Positions 51,146 through 60,600 of a stretch of DNA of 64,000 nucleotides are shown here, in pieces. Made by a program: the position numbers and the translations under genes. This DNA is from DASSUW01 sp963844405 (GTDB lineage Bacteria > Actinomycetota > Thermoleophilia > Solirubrobacterales > Solirubrobacteraceae). The first letter of the stretch is position 1; every line of letters starts with the position of its first letter. Location: NCBI GenBank assembly GCA_963844405.1, contig CAWJNZ010000012.1, positions 1-64,000 on the forward strand, given 5' to 3'. Below the pieces are notes generated by a model that saw only the letters and a program-made list of their open reading frames with translations, was not told where the DNA came from and searched no databases.

Positions 51146-51964
51146 GTGAGCATCGAAGACCCGAGCTTCGGCCCGCTGCAGATCGTGATCGTGGGCTTCG
51201 AGACGACCGAGCGGTTCCGGGGCGATGCCGCGCGCGAGCTGCTCGATCTCCGCGGCCGCGGCATGATCCGGGTGCTGGATGCGCGTTTCTTTCACCGCGC
51301 GCCAGATGAAACGCTGACCGAGGTCGACCTCGGCCCGTTGCTGGCCGACCGGTCGGCCGAGCGCGGCAACCCCGTCGCCCGGCTGCTCGGCGTCAACGGG
51401 ACCGGCGGTAACGGGGCGGGCGGGAACGGCGGACTGCGGCCGCCCGAGGCGTTTGCCCGTACCGCCGGTTTCGCACTGAAGGACCTACGCCGGCTGATCG
51501 ACGAGATCGGCCCCGGCGATCACGCGGTCGCGATTCTCATCGAGCACCGGTGGGCGGCGCGGCTGCGCGAGGCGGTGCGCGAGGCGGGCGGCAGGCTGGT
51601 CGGTCAAGGTTTCCTGACGCCGGAGCTCACGATGGTGGTCGGCGCCGAGATCCAAGCACGCGCCGACGCCGAGGCGGCGATCGAACTCGCCAACGCCGCA
51701 CGCGGCTCGGCGCTGGTCGATGCGCTTTCGATCCTGACGCGTCACCCGCGCGGATCGGCGCAGGAGTCCGCACGGGCGGCGGCCGAAGTGGTGCGCGTCC
51801 TGGTTGCCGAGGGGTTCGTGCACGAGGCCGAGGCGCACGCCGCGATCGATGCGCTCGCCACCGCCGGACTCATCGAGACCGCGCTGTTGCAGGCGGCCGT
51901 CGCCGAGGCGGAGGAGACGCTCAACGAGCGCACCGACGAACGGCCGGACGCCGATCCCGACTAA
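51146..51964 (+). CDS. DUF1269-like protein with C-terminal helical tail
   Basis: A 272-residue protein. QIVIVGFETTERFRGDAARE begins a ferredoxin-like domain, ending VAILIEHRWAARLREAV and GFLTPELTMVVGAEIQ; a Gly-Asn-rich loop (NGTGGNGAGGNGG) sits in the middle, and the tail carries HEAEAHAAIDALATAGLIET, like SHOCT-type helices. No membrane helix. Related in its N-terminal half to the DUF1269 gene at 55.6 kb by fold only. GTG 51146; the 129-bp gap before it shows no promoter I can name. Confidence 0.6.
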   Translation: MSIEDPSFGPLQIVIVGFETTERFRGDAARELLDLRGRGMIRVLDARFFHRAPDETLTEVDLGPLLADRSAERGNPVARLLGVNGTGGNGAGGNGGLRPPEAFARTAGFALKDLRRLIDEIGPGDHAVAILIEHRWAARLREAVREAGGRLVGQGFLTPELTMVVGAEIQARADAEAAIELANAARGSALVDALSILTRHPRGSAQESARAAAEVVRVLVAEGFVHEAEAHAAIDALATAGLIETALLQAAVAEAEETLNERTDERPDADPD

Positions 51965-52122
51965 CCGTCGGCGGTGCCGCCGGCCGGGCGGTGACTCCCG
52001 ACATATTCGCTCCACGCGCGTACGCGAGATGCCTTTGGAGCCGAAGTCCGTGCAGCCGACGACGGGACGGTAGATCGCCGCAAGTGAATGCGGATACGGG
52101 CGCCGGAGATCTGCCCCGTGTC

Positions 52123-53678
52123 GAGGCTGTCGCGTAAGTCGGGGTGTCGTCCGGCGGGTTTAAGACCATTTGGTGATGGGCCAGCGCTTTGTCGCGTGTG
52201 ATCGCGAGCAGTCGTTTCTGATGCCGCCGGATGTCCGCGAGTGGCTGTCAGAGGGTCACCTCGCGTGGTTCGTGCTCGATGCTGTCGGCGAGATGGACCT
52301 GGAGGCGTTCTATGGCGCCTACCGCTGGGACGGCCGCAGCCGACCGGCCTATGACCCGGCGATGATGGTCGCGTTGTTGCTCTACGCGTACGCGCGCGGG
52401 ACACGCTCGTCGCGGCAGATCGAGCGGGCGTGCGAAGAGGACGTCGCGTTTCGGGTGTTGGCGGCGCAGCAGCGGCCTGATCACGCCACGATCGCGCGGT
52501 TTCTCGAGCGCCACCAGGATGCGATCGCCGACCTGTTCGGCGAGGTGCTCTCGCTGTGCGCGAAGCAGGGGTTGGCGAGCGTCGGGGTGATCGCCGTCGA
52601 CGGGACGAAGCTGGCGGGCAACGCGAGTCGCAACGCGAACGTCGACTACGAGCAGCTCGCGCGCGAGATCCTCGAAGAGGCCAAGGCGGTCGACGCCGCC
52701 GAGGACGAGCTCTATGGCGACGCGCGCGGCGACGAGCTGCCCGAGCAGCTGCGCACCGGCGAGGGCCGCCGCGCGTGGTTGCGTGAGGCCAAGCGCCAGC
52801 TCGAGCTACAGCGCGCGAAGGAGTCGCGGCCGGTTCCGCGCAGCCGCGACAAGCGTCTCAAGGAGGCCAAGCGGCGCCTGGACGAGGAGCTATGGACTGA
52901 GGTGCGTGCCAACCGCGCCTACGAGCACTACCGCAGCGGGCGCATGAAGGACGGGCGGCGCTTCAGCCGACCGCCGGACCCCTACACGCCACCGGCGACG
53001 CCGCAGGGCCATATCAACCTCACCGATCCCGACTCGCACGTCGTCAAGGGCTCACGCGGCCGCGGGTTCCTGCAGGGCTACAACGCGCAGGCCGTCGCCA
53101 ACGAACACCAGATCGTGATCGCCGCCGAGGTGATGACCGTGGCTCCTGACTTCGGGCATCTGGAACCGATGCTCGACGCCGCCCAGCGCGAGCTTGACGC
53201 CGCTGGCGTCACGGACGTTCCGCAGGTGCTCGTCGCGGACGCCGGCTACTGGCATCAACAGCAGATGGAGCGGATCGTCGATCGCGGCATCCCGGTGCTG
53301 ATCCCGCCCGACGCCAAGAGCCGAAAAGGCACGCGGCCCGGCTGGGACGGCGGCCTTTACGCGTTCATGCGCCGAGTCCTCGCCAGCGAACGCGGCGGCG
53401 AGCTCTACGGCCAGCGCCAAGCGATCATCGAGCCGATCTTCGCCAACACCAAGTTCAACCGCGGCATCGACCGTTTCAGACGACGAGGCCGAGCCGCCGT
53501 CCGCGCGGAATGGCGACTGATCACCGCCACCCACAACCTCCTCAAGCTCCACAAACACGCCACAGCGGCCGCCTGAGCCGCCTCCGGCGCGCGCGCCGGC
53601 GCGCCGACCGAAACTCCCCCGGTTCAGAGGAGCATCGTTCTCGGCGACAGCGGCCAGCGCAGACTTGCGCGACGGCCT
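52123..53678 (+). mobile_element. IS1182-family insertion sequence, complete
   Basis: 1,556 bp. Terminal inverted repeats of 18 bp at 52123-52140 and 53661-53678 (16 of 18 matched, GAGGCYGTCGCGYAAGTC). Both ends are flanked by the same 4 bases TGTC (52119-52122 and 53679-53682), a target-site duplication of the usual length. One intact transposase gene fills it, and a 16-bp perfect palindrome at 53584-53599 follows the gene as a likely terminator. All parts are intact, so it may be active. Confidence 0.85.
52176..53576 (+). CDS. IS1182-family transposase
   Basis: A 466-residue DDE transposase. The N-terminal DUF772-type region reads FLMPPDVREWLSEGHLAWFV and YDPAMMVALLLYAYARGTRS; the catalytic Asp are in VIAVDGTKLAGNAS and VLVADAGYWHQQQ, and the Glu in QAIIEPIFANTKFNRGI. 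A charged helical insertion (about 165-255) lies between the first two. ATG 52176 is used; GTG 52173 and TTG 52170 are also in frame. Full length, no frameshift. Confidence 0.92.
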   Translation: MGQRFVACDREQSFLMPPDVREWLSEGHLAWFVLDAVGEMDLEAFYGAYRWDGRSRPAYDPAMMVALLLYAYARGTRSSRQIERACEEDVAFRVLAAQQRPDHATIARFLERHQDAIADLFGEVLSLCAKQGLASVGVIAVDGTKLAGNASRNANVDYEQLAREILEEAKAVDAAEDELYGDARGDELPEQLRTGEGRRAWLREAKRQLELQRAKESRPVPRSRDKRLKEAKRRLDEELWTEVRANRAYEHYRSGRMKDGRRFSRPPDPYTPPATPQGHINLTDPDSHVVKGSRGRGFLQGYNAQAVANEHQIVIAAEVMTVAPDFGHLEPMLDAAQRELDAAGVTDVPQVLVADAGYWHQQQMERIVDRGIPVLIPPDAKSRKGTRPGWDGGLYAFMRRVLASERGGELYGQRQAIIEPIFANTKFNRGIDRFRRRGRAAVRAEWRLITATHNLLKLHKHATAAA

Positions 53679-53947
53679 CTGTCCAAAGCAGAAGACGAGC
53701 GTATGGGGAACCGCCGGAATGGGGAACGCAGCACAGCGGGCGAGAACAGCAGGAGCGGTAGCTCCATTAGAGCGGCGACGTTGATCCCGCGGGTCAGCGT
53801 GAGCTCGGCGAAGGCACGGAGCTCGTCCATTTCTTCGCCGATGGGCACCGAGGCGAGTGCACGGACCGGGGCTCACGCGATTCGGGACGGCTTTGCCACT
53901 TCCCAGGCAGACGGATCTGTTCCGGCGCAGGCCATCGGCCGCGCTCG

Positions 53948-54805
53948 GTCGACATCGCCGTCGACCGGACGGCGCCATTGGCCCCGCAGCCGGCCGCGGA
54001 CCGATCTCCCGAGTACGTGGACGGCGACGGGGACCGGTGCTTCGCCGACGCCGTCACGATCTCGTTCACGCCAAGCACCGATCCCAACCTCGCGGACGGA
54101 TCCGCCGGCGGCGGCATCGCGTCCACGACGGAGCCCGTGAAGTTCACGACGACGGGACCCTTCACCGCGGCCGGGACCAGCACCGACGCCGCGGGCAACG
54201 TCTCGGCCGGGGCCGCTTACGCCGGAAACGTCGCCGCCGACGCTCCAGCCGTCGCCTTCAGCTCATGCCCGGCGCAGGTGATCCTCGCGGGCCCGCAGTC
54301 GATCGACTGGACGGCGAGTGATCGGGGCGCAGGCGTCGACGGTGCGACATCCGGCAGCGTCGCGCTCGACACCGCGGCGATCGGAACGCACTCGGTGAGC
54401 ACTCCGACGGTCAGCGATCGCGTCGCCCACCACGTGACCGCGTCGTGCGACTACTCCGTGATCTGGGACTTCAACGGCTTCCGTGCGCCGTTGAAGACGG
54501 TCCCCGATTTCGCGACCGTGGCGGCGGGGCAGCCGGTGCGCGTCACGTTCACGCTCGGCGGCGATCAAGGGCTCGACGTTCTCGCCGCGGCGTTCCCGCA
54601 GTCGGCCGGTATCGATTGCTCGTCCACCGCGGCGCTCGAGAGTGGCGCGCCCACCTCCTCGTCGGCGCCGCTCAGCTTCAGCTCGGGCAGCGACGTCTAC
54701 ACCTACTCGTGGGTGACGAGCAATGCGTGGAAGGGGACGTGCAGGCCGTTCATCCTGAAGCTCGCGGATGGAACGTTCCAACTCGCAAACGTCAGGTTCA
54801 AGTAG
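53948..54805 (+). pseudogene. PxKF-domain surface protein, 5'-truncated
   Basis: The frame from about 53948 reads VDIAVDRTAPLAPQPAADRS, TDAAGNVSAGAAYAGNV and VILAGPQSIDWTASDRGAGV: Ig-like repeats of large exported actinobacterial proteins. The C-terminus WDFNGFRAPLKTVP, RVTFTLGGDQGLDVL and GTCRPFILKLADGTFQLANV is the PxKF domain. No start, signal peptide or upstream repeats are present, and 53683-53947 shows nothing recognisable, so only the 3' end of the gene survives. Confidence 0.65.
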
Positions 54806-54821
54806 CACCTCGGCGGCGGCA

Positions 54822-54895
54822 CCGGGGCGCGACCTGCTCCGTGGCGGCACCGGAGACAATCGCCTCAGCGGCAGCTCCGGCCATGACGTAGCCAA
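54822..54895 (+). pseudogene. RTX (hemolysin-type) repeat remnant
   Basis: One plus-strand frame reads GRDLLRGGTGDNRLSGSSGH then DV, two and a half glycine-rich nonapeptides of the GGxGxDxL calcium-binding type. It starts right after the PxKF gene stop, in a different frame, and has no start or continuation. The rest of 54896-55126 shows no gene. Confidence 0.4.
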
Positions 54896-55126
54896 GGAAG
54901 CGACCGCGCAACCGGCGCGCATCTCGAGCAGGCAGTTCCTCATAGGAGTACGACGGAGGCCGCGGCGGTAGGTCTCGCGATATTCGGCGCCCGGTCGTAC
55001 CGTTGAGCCACGGGCAGGACTTCGGTGTCGGTGCCAGAACCTTCCACACAGGACCCGCAACCGTTGGCGCGCTCGCTGGTGGGCCGAAAACGGTTCCAAG
55101 CGTCGTACGTGCCGAGGAGAACGTCT

Positions 55127-55519
55127 ATGGCGGAACACCTGACAAAGCGCTCCGGCTGGATTACCTTCGCCGGCGTCGCGGCGCTGATCGCAGGCGGCTA
55201 TAACGCGCTGAGCGGCATCGGGGCACTGGCCGACGACGACACGATCGCCGCTCAGGCCACCCAGGTGCTCTATGGGATCGATCTCACCGCCTGGGGCTGG
55301 TTCTGGCTGATCGTCGGCATAGTGCAGCTGGTCACCGGCGTGCTCATCCTCCAACGCAGCGGCTGGGGACTCGGTCTCGGCATCGGCGTCGCCTCCCTGA
55401 GCGCCTTCCTGACCGTCTTCGTGATGTTCGTCTTTCCGTTGTGGGCGATCGCGGTTCTCGCGGTCGACTTTCTCATCCTCTACGGCCTGCTGACCCGCAG
55501 CGACGAGTTCACGGGGTGA
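55127..55519 (+). CDS. DUF7144-like four-helix membrane protein
   Basis: A 130-residue protein with four hydrophobic helices: FAGVAALIAGGYNALSGIGA, WGWFWLIVGIVQLVTGVLIL, LGLGIGVASLSAFLTVFVMF and WAIAVLAVDFLILYGLLT. The RSGW repeats before helices 1 and 3 and the YGIDLTAWGWFW motif are typical of a widespread actinobacterial small membrane protein family of unknown function. GAGGAG precedes ATG 55127. Confidence 0.8.
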   Translation: MAEHLTKRSGWITFAGVAALIAGGYNALSGIGALADDDTIAAQATQVLYGIDLTAWGWFWLIVGIVQLVTGVLILQRSGWGLGLGIGVASLSAFLTVFVMFVFPLWAIAVLAVDFLILYGLLTRSDEFTG

Positions 55520-55568
55520 CGCCTCCGCCTCATCGCGGGCTACGAAGCGCGCAACGGCGTCGAGTCGG

Positions 55569-56108
55569 CTAGTACAGCTTGCCTTCGACCGAGGCCGCGT
55601 CTCGCTCGAGTTCCGCGATGTCGGCATCGAGCTGCTTCTGTTCGAGCTTCTCGGCTCGCTTCATCGCTTGCTCGACCTTGGCGCCCATGTCGGCGACGGC
55701 CACCACGACAAGGCCGGCCTGGCCCGCGTCCAGGTGCTCGCCGAGCTCCTTGAGGTCGTGCCGGCTCATGCCGGCCGCTGCATGCCCGGCGACCGCCCCG
55801 AGGATTGCCCCGCCAGCGGTCGTGCCCGCGAGTAGTCCCCCGCCGACGGCCGCGAACGGGAACAACGCGACAACAAGGCCCGTGGCCAGCCCGACGCCTC
55901 CGCCAAGCACGCCGCCCGCGCGCGTCGGAGTCTCGTGCTTCTTGACGATCTTGGTCTTGCCGCCCTCGCCGCGCTCGATGACCGCAGCGTCGTAGGCATC
56001 GATCAGGTCCGACTCGGTGTGCAGATCCTTGACTAGCTGATAGTCAGCCTCGGCATCGGCGACTCTGTCGTACACCCCGACATACACCAGCAGCGTGTCG
56101 ATCGCCAC
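55569..56108 (-). CDS. DUF1269-family protein with glycine-rich membrane segment
   Basis: A 179-residue protein. IDTLLVYVGVYDRVADAEAD begins a ferredoxin-like half; a Gly/Ala-rich hydrophobic centre (GGVLGGGVGLATGLVVALFP, then GGGLLAGTTAGGAILGAVAG) looks like a glycine-zipper helix pair; the tail is coiled-coil-like (VEQAMKRAEKLEQKQLDADI). GTG 56108 has GGAGG at good spacing. Function unknown. Confidence 0.8.
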   Translation of the reverse strand: MAIDTLLVYVGVYDRVADAEADYQLVKDLHTESDLIDAYDAAVIERGEGGKTKIVKKHETPTRAGGVLGGGVGLATGLVVALFPFAAVGGGLLAGTTAGGAILGAVAGHAAAGMSRHDLKELGEHLDAGQAGLVVVAVADMGAKVEQAMKRAEKLEQKQLDADIAELERDAASVEGKLY

Positions 56109-56140
56109 GTCATCCCTCCTTTCGTGCCGCCGACGCGATC

Positions 56141-56480
56141 CTATCCGACGAGTTTGTAGACGTCGTTGCCGGGATCGCGGGACGCGATGATGCGATCGTT
56201 GCCGTCGCGTGCGGTACGCCCTCGAGCACCACCTGGTCGAGCCTCGCGTCGAGGTCGGCGACGAACGTGTCGACCGTGACCGGCTCAATTGCGTCGAGCC
56301 AGCGGCGCCGCCGATCCTCCGGAAGTGGCGGAGCGAGCCGCCCGCATCGCGGCGGGGCCCGAAGTGCCCCACGAGCCCGCCATCTCCGACCGCGAGTACG
56401 AATGCCGCGATCCGATGCTCGACCCCTGCGAGTAGGCCGCCCATCGCCGCGCCGTAGCCGATACCCGAGCGGTCACGGTC
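56141..56480 (-). pseudogene. alpha/beta-hydrolase fragment, frameshifted
   Basis: On the minus strand one frame reads DRSGIGYGAAMGGLLAGVEH and AFVLAVGDGGLVGHFGP; a second reads RRRRWLDAIEPVTVDTFVAD. Both match segments after the nucleophile elbow of dienelactone-hydrolase-like enzymes. A last frame ends NDVYKLVG and stops at 56141. The nucleophile motif is degraded and the N-terminal half is missing. Confidence 0.45.
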
Positions 56481-56491
56481 AAGCCAGGCGG

Positions 56492-56722
56492 TCAGCCGGT
56501 CGGTTTGCCGTGCGGCGGTGAGGGCGGCGCCTGCCGACAGAGCCTGTTGATGACCGGGACCAGGCGGGCCAATCCGATCACGCTGGCCGCCACGATGAGC
56601 GTGCCGGGGATCCAGTCTGCGCCGGCGAGCACGATGATCCCGAAGATGAGCGCGGACAGGAGCGCGACAGTCATGAGCGCCGTCTGACGCACCTGCCGGT
56701 TGAACTCGTTCTTGTCAGTCAC
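56492..56722 (-). CDS. 76-aa two-helix membrane protein
   Basis: GTG 56722 has AAGGAGG at ideal spacing. The product starts VTDKNEFNRQVRQTALMTVA and has two hydrophobic helices (about 15-35 and 38-58), then a Pro-rich tail. Third-position G/C bias is strong. Family not recognised. Confidence 0.65.
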   Translation of the reverse strand: MTDKNEFNRQVRQTALMTVALLSALIFGIIVLAGADWIPGTLIVAASVIGLARLVPVINRLCRQAPPSPPHGKPTG

Positions 56723-57092
56723 GGTGCGCCTCCTTGTTCGGAAGTCGCCTTGATCGTCGCAGCCGACGACGGCGCGGTCATCGGCAGAACCCCGCGCCGT
56801 CACTCAGTACAAGAGTGCAGAGCGGCCGACCGACGGCGTGCGGGCGGAAGTGGCTCGAGTGGGTCGTCGACCTCCGCCCTGTCTTACCGGACGTGTGGGA
56901 GATCGTCGAGGCGGATCGCGTCCACGAGCACGCGGGCTCGGCGATCATCCGCGCGCGTCGCGCGGGCTGACGGCGCCCGGCTTCGTCAGCCCCAGGCGGA
57001 CGGCGATCGAGGGCATGCGGACGCTGGAGGGGGAGCAGGTCATGTGCACAAGGACGTCCCGCGAGCGCGCCGCACCCGCCGGCGGCCACGCG
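56723..57092. other. gap with an orphan coding-like tail
   Basis: About 56839-56970 on the plus strand a frame reads GRKWLEWVVDLRPVLPDVWE and stops at 56968-56970; it could be the end of a lost gene. No start is supported. Nothing else is recognised. Confidence 0.3.
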
Positions 57093-57590
57093 ATGGTCGT
57101 CGAGACCTTGCCAAGCGCCACCCGAACGGCACCGACGCGGTGCGCGGCATCTCGTTCCGCGTGCGGACCGGCGAGGTGTTTCGGGATCCTCGGTCCCAAC
57201 GGCGCCGGCAAGTCGACGACGATGGGGATGCTGGGCACCCTCGTGCGGCCGACCGGACGGCGGGCGACGGTCGCCGGACTCGACGTCGTCGAGCACCCTG
57301 GCGGGGTTCGACGGCGGATCGGCTTCGCGATGCAGGAGGTCGGCGTCGACGAGCTGGCCACGGGCCGCGAGCTCCTGGTCCTCAACGGCCGGCTCCATGG
57401 CCTTGCTCGTCGGGAGGCGGCCCGCCGCGCCGACCTGCTCCTCGACCTGGTCGGGCTCAGCGAGGCGGCTGACCGGCGGATGGGCGAGTACTCGGGCGGC
57501 ATGCAGCGCCGCGCCGACCTCGCCTCGGCGCTGATCCATCTCCCGCCCGTGTTGTTCCTGGACGAGTCGACCGAGGGCCTTGCACCCCCA
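57093..57590 (+). pseudogene. ABC transporter ATPase (DrrA-like), frameshifted and truncated
   Basis: Pieces in three frames: MVVE, then AKRHPNGTDAVRGISFRVRT, then GILGPNGAGKSTTMGMLGTL (Walker A), the Q-loop region IGFAMQEVGVDELATGREL, the signature MGEYSGGMQRRADLASALIH and Walker B VLFLDE. Shifts lie near 57110 and 57183. After Walker B the gene is cut off, so the H-loop and C-terminal domain are missing. Confidence 0.75.
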
Positions 57591-57606
57591 CGGCCGCACT
57601 ACACCC

Positions 57607-60600
57607 TCAGCACGTGCGGCGGTACGGGGTGCCGGGGCGGTACGTACGCCACTCCTCAGTCGTGAGGTCGCGCGCGGCGGTACGGCACGCCAGCGCAACC
57701 TGCTGGTCGGGGTCGAGCGCCCCATCCGCGGGCGCGTAGGGAAGCAGCCAAAGGCGCGCTGAGCGGTCCTCCCCGGCCGTCACGAGCCGCCGCCCGTCTG
57801 GACTGAGGAACGCGCCCTCGACCACGCCATCGTGGCCGCGCAGCGCCACCGGCGGCGTGTCGGGGCCGCGGTCGAGCGGCTGGACCAGGACGGTCGCCGT
57901 CGTGCGCGTCACGAGGCTGCGGTCGTCGGCAGCGACGAGCATCGAGACCGGATCGGCCCGCGGACCTCGCTTCACGATCGACGGTGGGTCTCCACGCTCC
58001 GCGGAGCCGAGGTCCCAGCGCTCGACGGCGCCGCTGTCGTCGCCGAGCGCGACCCAGCGTTGCGGTGGGGCGGCCGCCACGCCGGTGCGCACGCGAGGCA
58101 ACGCGATCGGCCGCGGACGCGGCCCCCGCGTGTCCCAGATCATCAGAGAGGACCTTCCCTCCTGGTTGGAGCCGGCGACCACGAGCCAGATGCCATTCGG
58201 ACTCGAGCTGACGCGGAAGCCGTCGGCGCCGACCGGATCCATTCGTGCAGGCTTCCCTTGACCGCCGCGAACGCGCCAGAAATTCACGCGGAAGGGGGCC
58301 GTACCCCCGATCCAGTCGCCCCGCGGGGCGGCGGTCAGCGTGTTGAGCTCGTCCGGTCGCACGCGGGGCAACCGAACCGGCTGGGCGCTCCGACCCGCGG
58401 CGAGATCGAGCACGTCGCTCGCGCCTCCGCCCGCGTCCTGCAGCGCCCAGAGGCGCGATGGCGGGCCAACGTCGTAGGTGTCCGTGAGCAGCGTCCCGTG
58501 ACCCGTGAGCGCCAGGCGCGGCGAGGCACCCGCGTCGTCCGGCAGATCCCAGACGAGCAGCCGCCCGTCGTCGCGGCTCACGGCTGCCAGCCGGCGGCCG
58601 TCGGGGGTGAACGCGACGCCGATCGGCCGGTCCCCAGGGCCATGCAAGCCCGGCCTGACCGGCCTGCCGGGGAGCGTCACCGGCTGACCAGTCCCAAGAT
58701 CCCAGAGGCGGAGCACGCCGCCGCTCGCGGCCGCACCGGCGAGCCACCGTCCATTCTCGCTGACGACCGCCGGCGCCAGCCGACCGCGGACCCCGGGGAC
58801 ACGGGACGCGTCGAGCTCGTCGCCCGCCGCGCCGGGCTCGAGGAGCCGCACCGCGCGGTCGCCTTCGTCGGCCGTCGCCAGGTCGCGCCAGCCCACGAGC
58901 AGCCGCCCATCCGGCATGAAGTGGAGGTCCGCGACGGTCGAGTAGGTGCTCGGGCTGGAGATCGTTCGACCCGTGCGCGTGTCCGCGAGGTGCACCGCAC
59001 CGTCGCGCTCGCCGATCGCGACCCGGTCGTCGTCGAAGGCCACAGCAGAGACCTCGGAGCCGTGGCGCGCCAGCACCGTCCCGCCCGTGGCCTGGACCGC
59101 GCGCCGCAGCGCGCTGTCCACGGCGTCGACTTGGGTCCCCGTGTCGCGCATCGCGCGCCGTGCCTCGACCGCGAGCAGCAGCGCCAGCCGCGGGCGCTCG
59201 GCCAGCGTCGCCTGCGACTGGGCGGCGAGCTGGGTCGGAACCACGCGGTTGCGCTGATCGATCGCGTCACGCTGCGCGTTCCAGGCGAACAGGGCGAGCG
59301 CCGTCAGCGCGAGCGCGGCGCCGGCGATCACGATCGAGAGCAGTCGGAAGCGCCGTGCCGCGCGTCCGCGCGCCTCGGCGAGGGCCTGCGCGTGCACGAG
59401 CTCCAGCCGGCGCTGCTCGTCGGCGGCGGCAGCCTCGCGGGCGCGTAGCGCAACGCCGGCGTCGATGAAGCCGCTCTCGAGGCGGTTGGGCGCGTCCCGG
59501 TGGCGCTCGCGCCACGCCAGCACCTCGTCGAGCCGCGGCCCGCGGTAGAGCAGGCCGTCGTCACGGCCGTGCTCGTCCCAGTCCTCCGCGGCCACCGTTA
59601 GCCGGCGGTGCACGCGCAGGCCCGCGCGATCCTCGTCGACCCACCGCTGCAGGCGTGGCCAGCCGCGGATCAGGGCCTCATGCGCGACGTCGACCCACTC
59701 CTCCCCCGAGTCGCCATCGGTCCCGAGCGTGAGCAGCCGCGCCTCGGCCAGCCGGTGGACGACTTCCTCGACGTCCGCGACGCTGCGCTCATCGGTCACG
59801 AGCTCGCGGAGGGCGGCCCGGCGCCGCGTGTCCTCGGTCCCTTCGCCGGGCTCGGTGAGGCGCAGGAGCGTATGGCGGGCTATCTCCTGCTGCGCTGTCG
59901 TGAGCCCGCCGAAGACGACGTCGGCGCGCGCTGCGATCGCGCCGCGCACGCCGGCGCTCTCCTGGTAGCCAGCGAGCGTGAGGACCGAGCCGGCCCGGCG
60001 CCGCCAGAGCTCGAGCAGCGCGTGCTCGAGCAGCGGCAGCGCGCCTGGCTGAGCGGCGACGTCGTCGAGGATCGTCTCGACCAGACCCGGCTCGAGCGAG
60101 AGGCCGACGAGCCGCGCGGGCTCCTCGATGGCCTGGCGCAGGCCGGTCCGGTCGACCGGGCTGACGGCGAACTGCTGCGCCGCTACCTGCTGGGCGAGCT
60201 CCGGATGCGCGAGGCACCGGTGATAGAAGTCGGCCCGCATCGTCATCACCACCGCGGCCCGGCCGTCGGGGATCGACGACGCGTAGAGGAGGTTCGCGAT
60301 GAGCGCCTCCCGCTGCTCGTCATCGTGACACTGGGTGAAGACCTCCTCGAACTGGTCGACCACAAGCAGCACGCGCGCCGCCGGCGGAGCGTCGGCGAGT
60401 GCCAGCGTCGCCGCAAGGTGCAGCGTCCGCGGGTCGGAGGAGAGCTGCTCGACGGTGCGCTGCATGGAGCCGTCCGGCAGCAGCGCGACGAGCCGGGCGG
60501 CGAGCGCGTCGAGCGGGCGCCCACCTGGTCGCATCACGCAGATGCGCCACGTCTCGCTCCCGGCCACCGCTCCGGCACGAAGCTGTGGCAACAGCCCGGC

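Noticed and set aside
57832..59448. 538-codon plus-strand open frame opposite the TIR-STAND gene
   Set aside because: Shadow of the WD40 part; Arg/Ala-rich and featureless.
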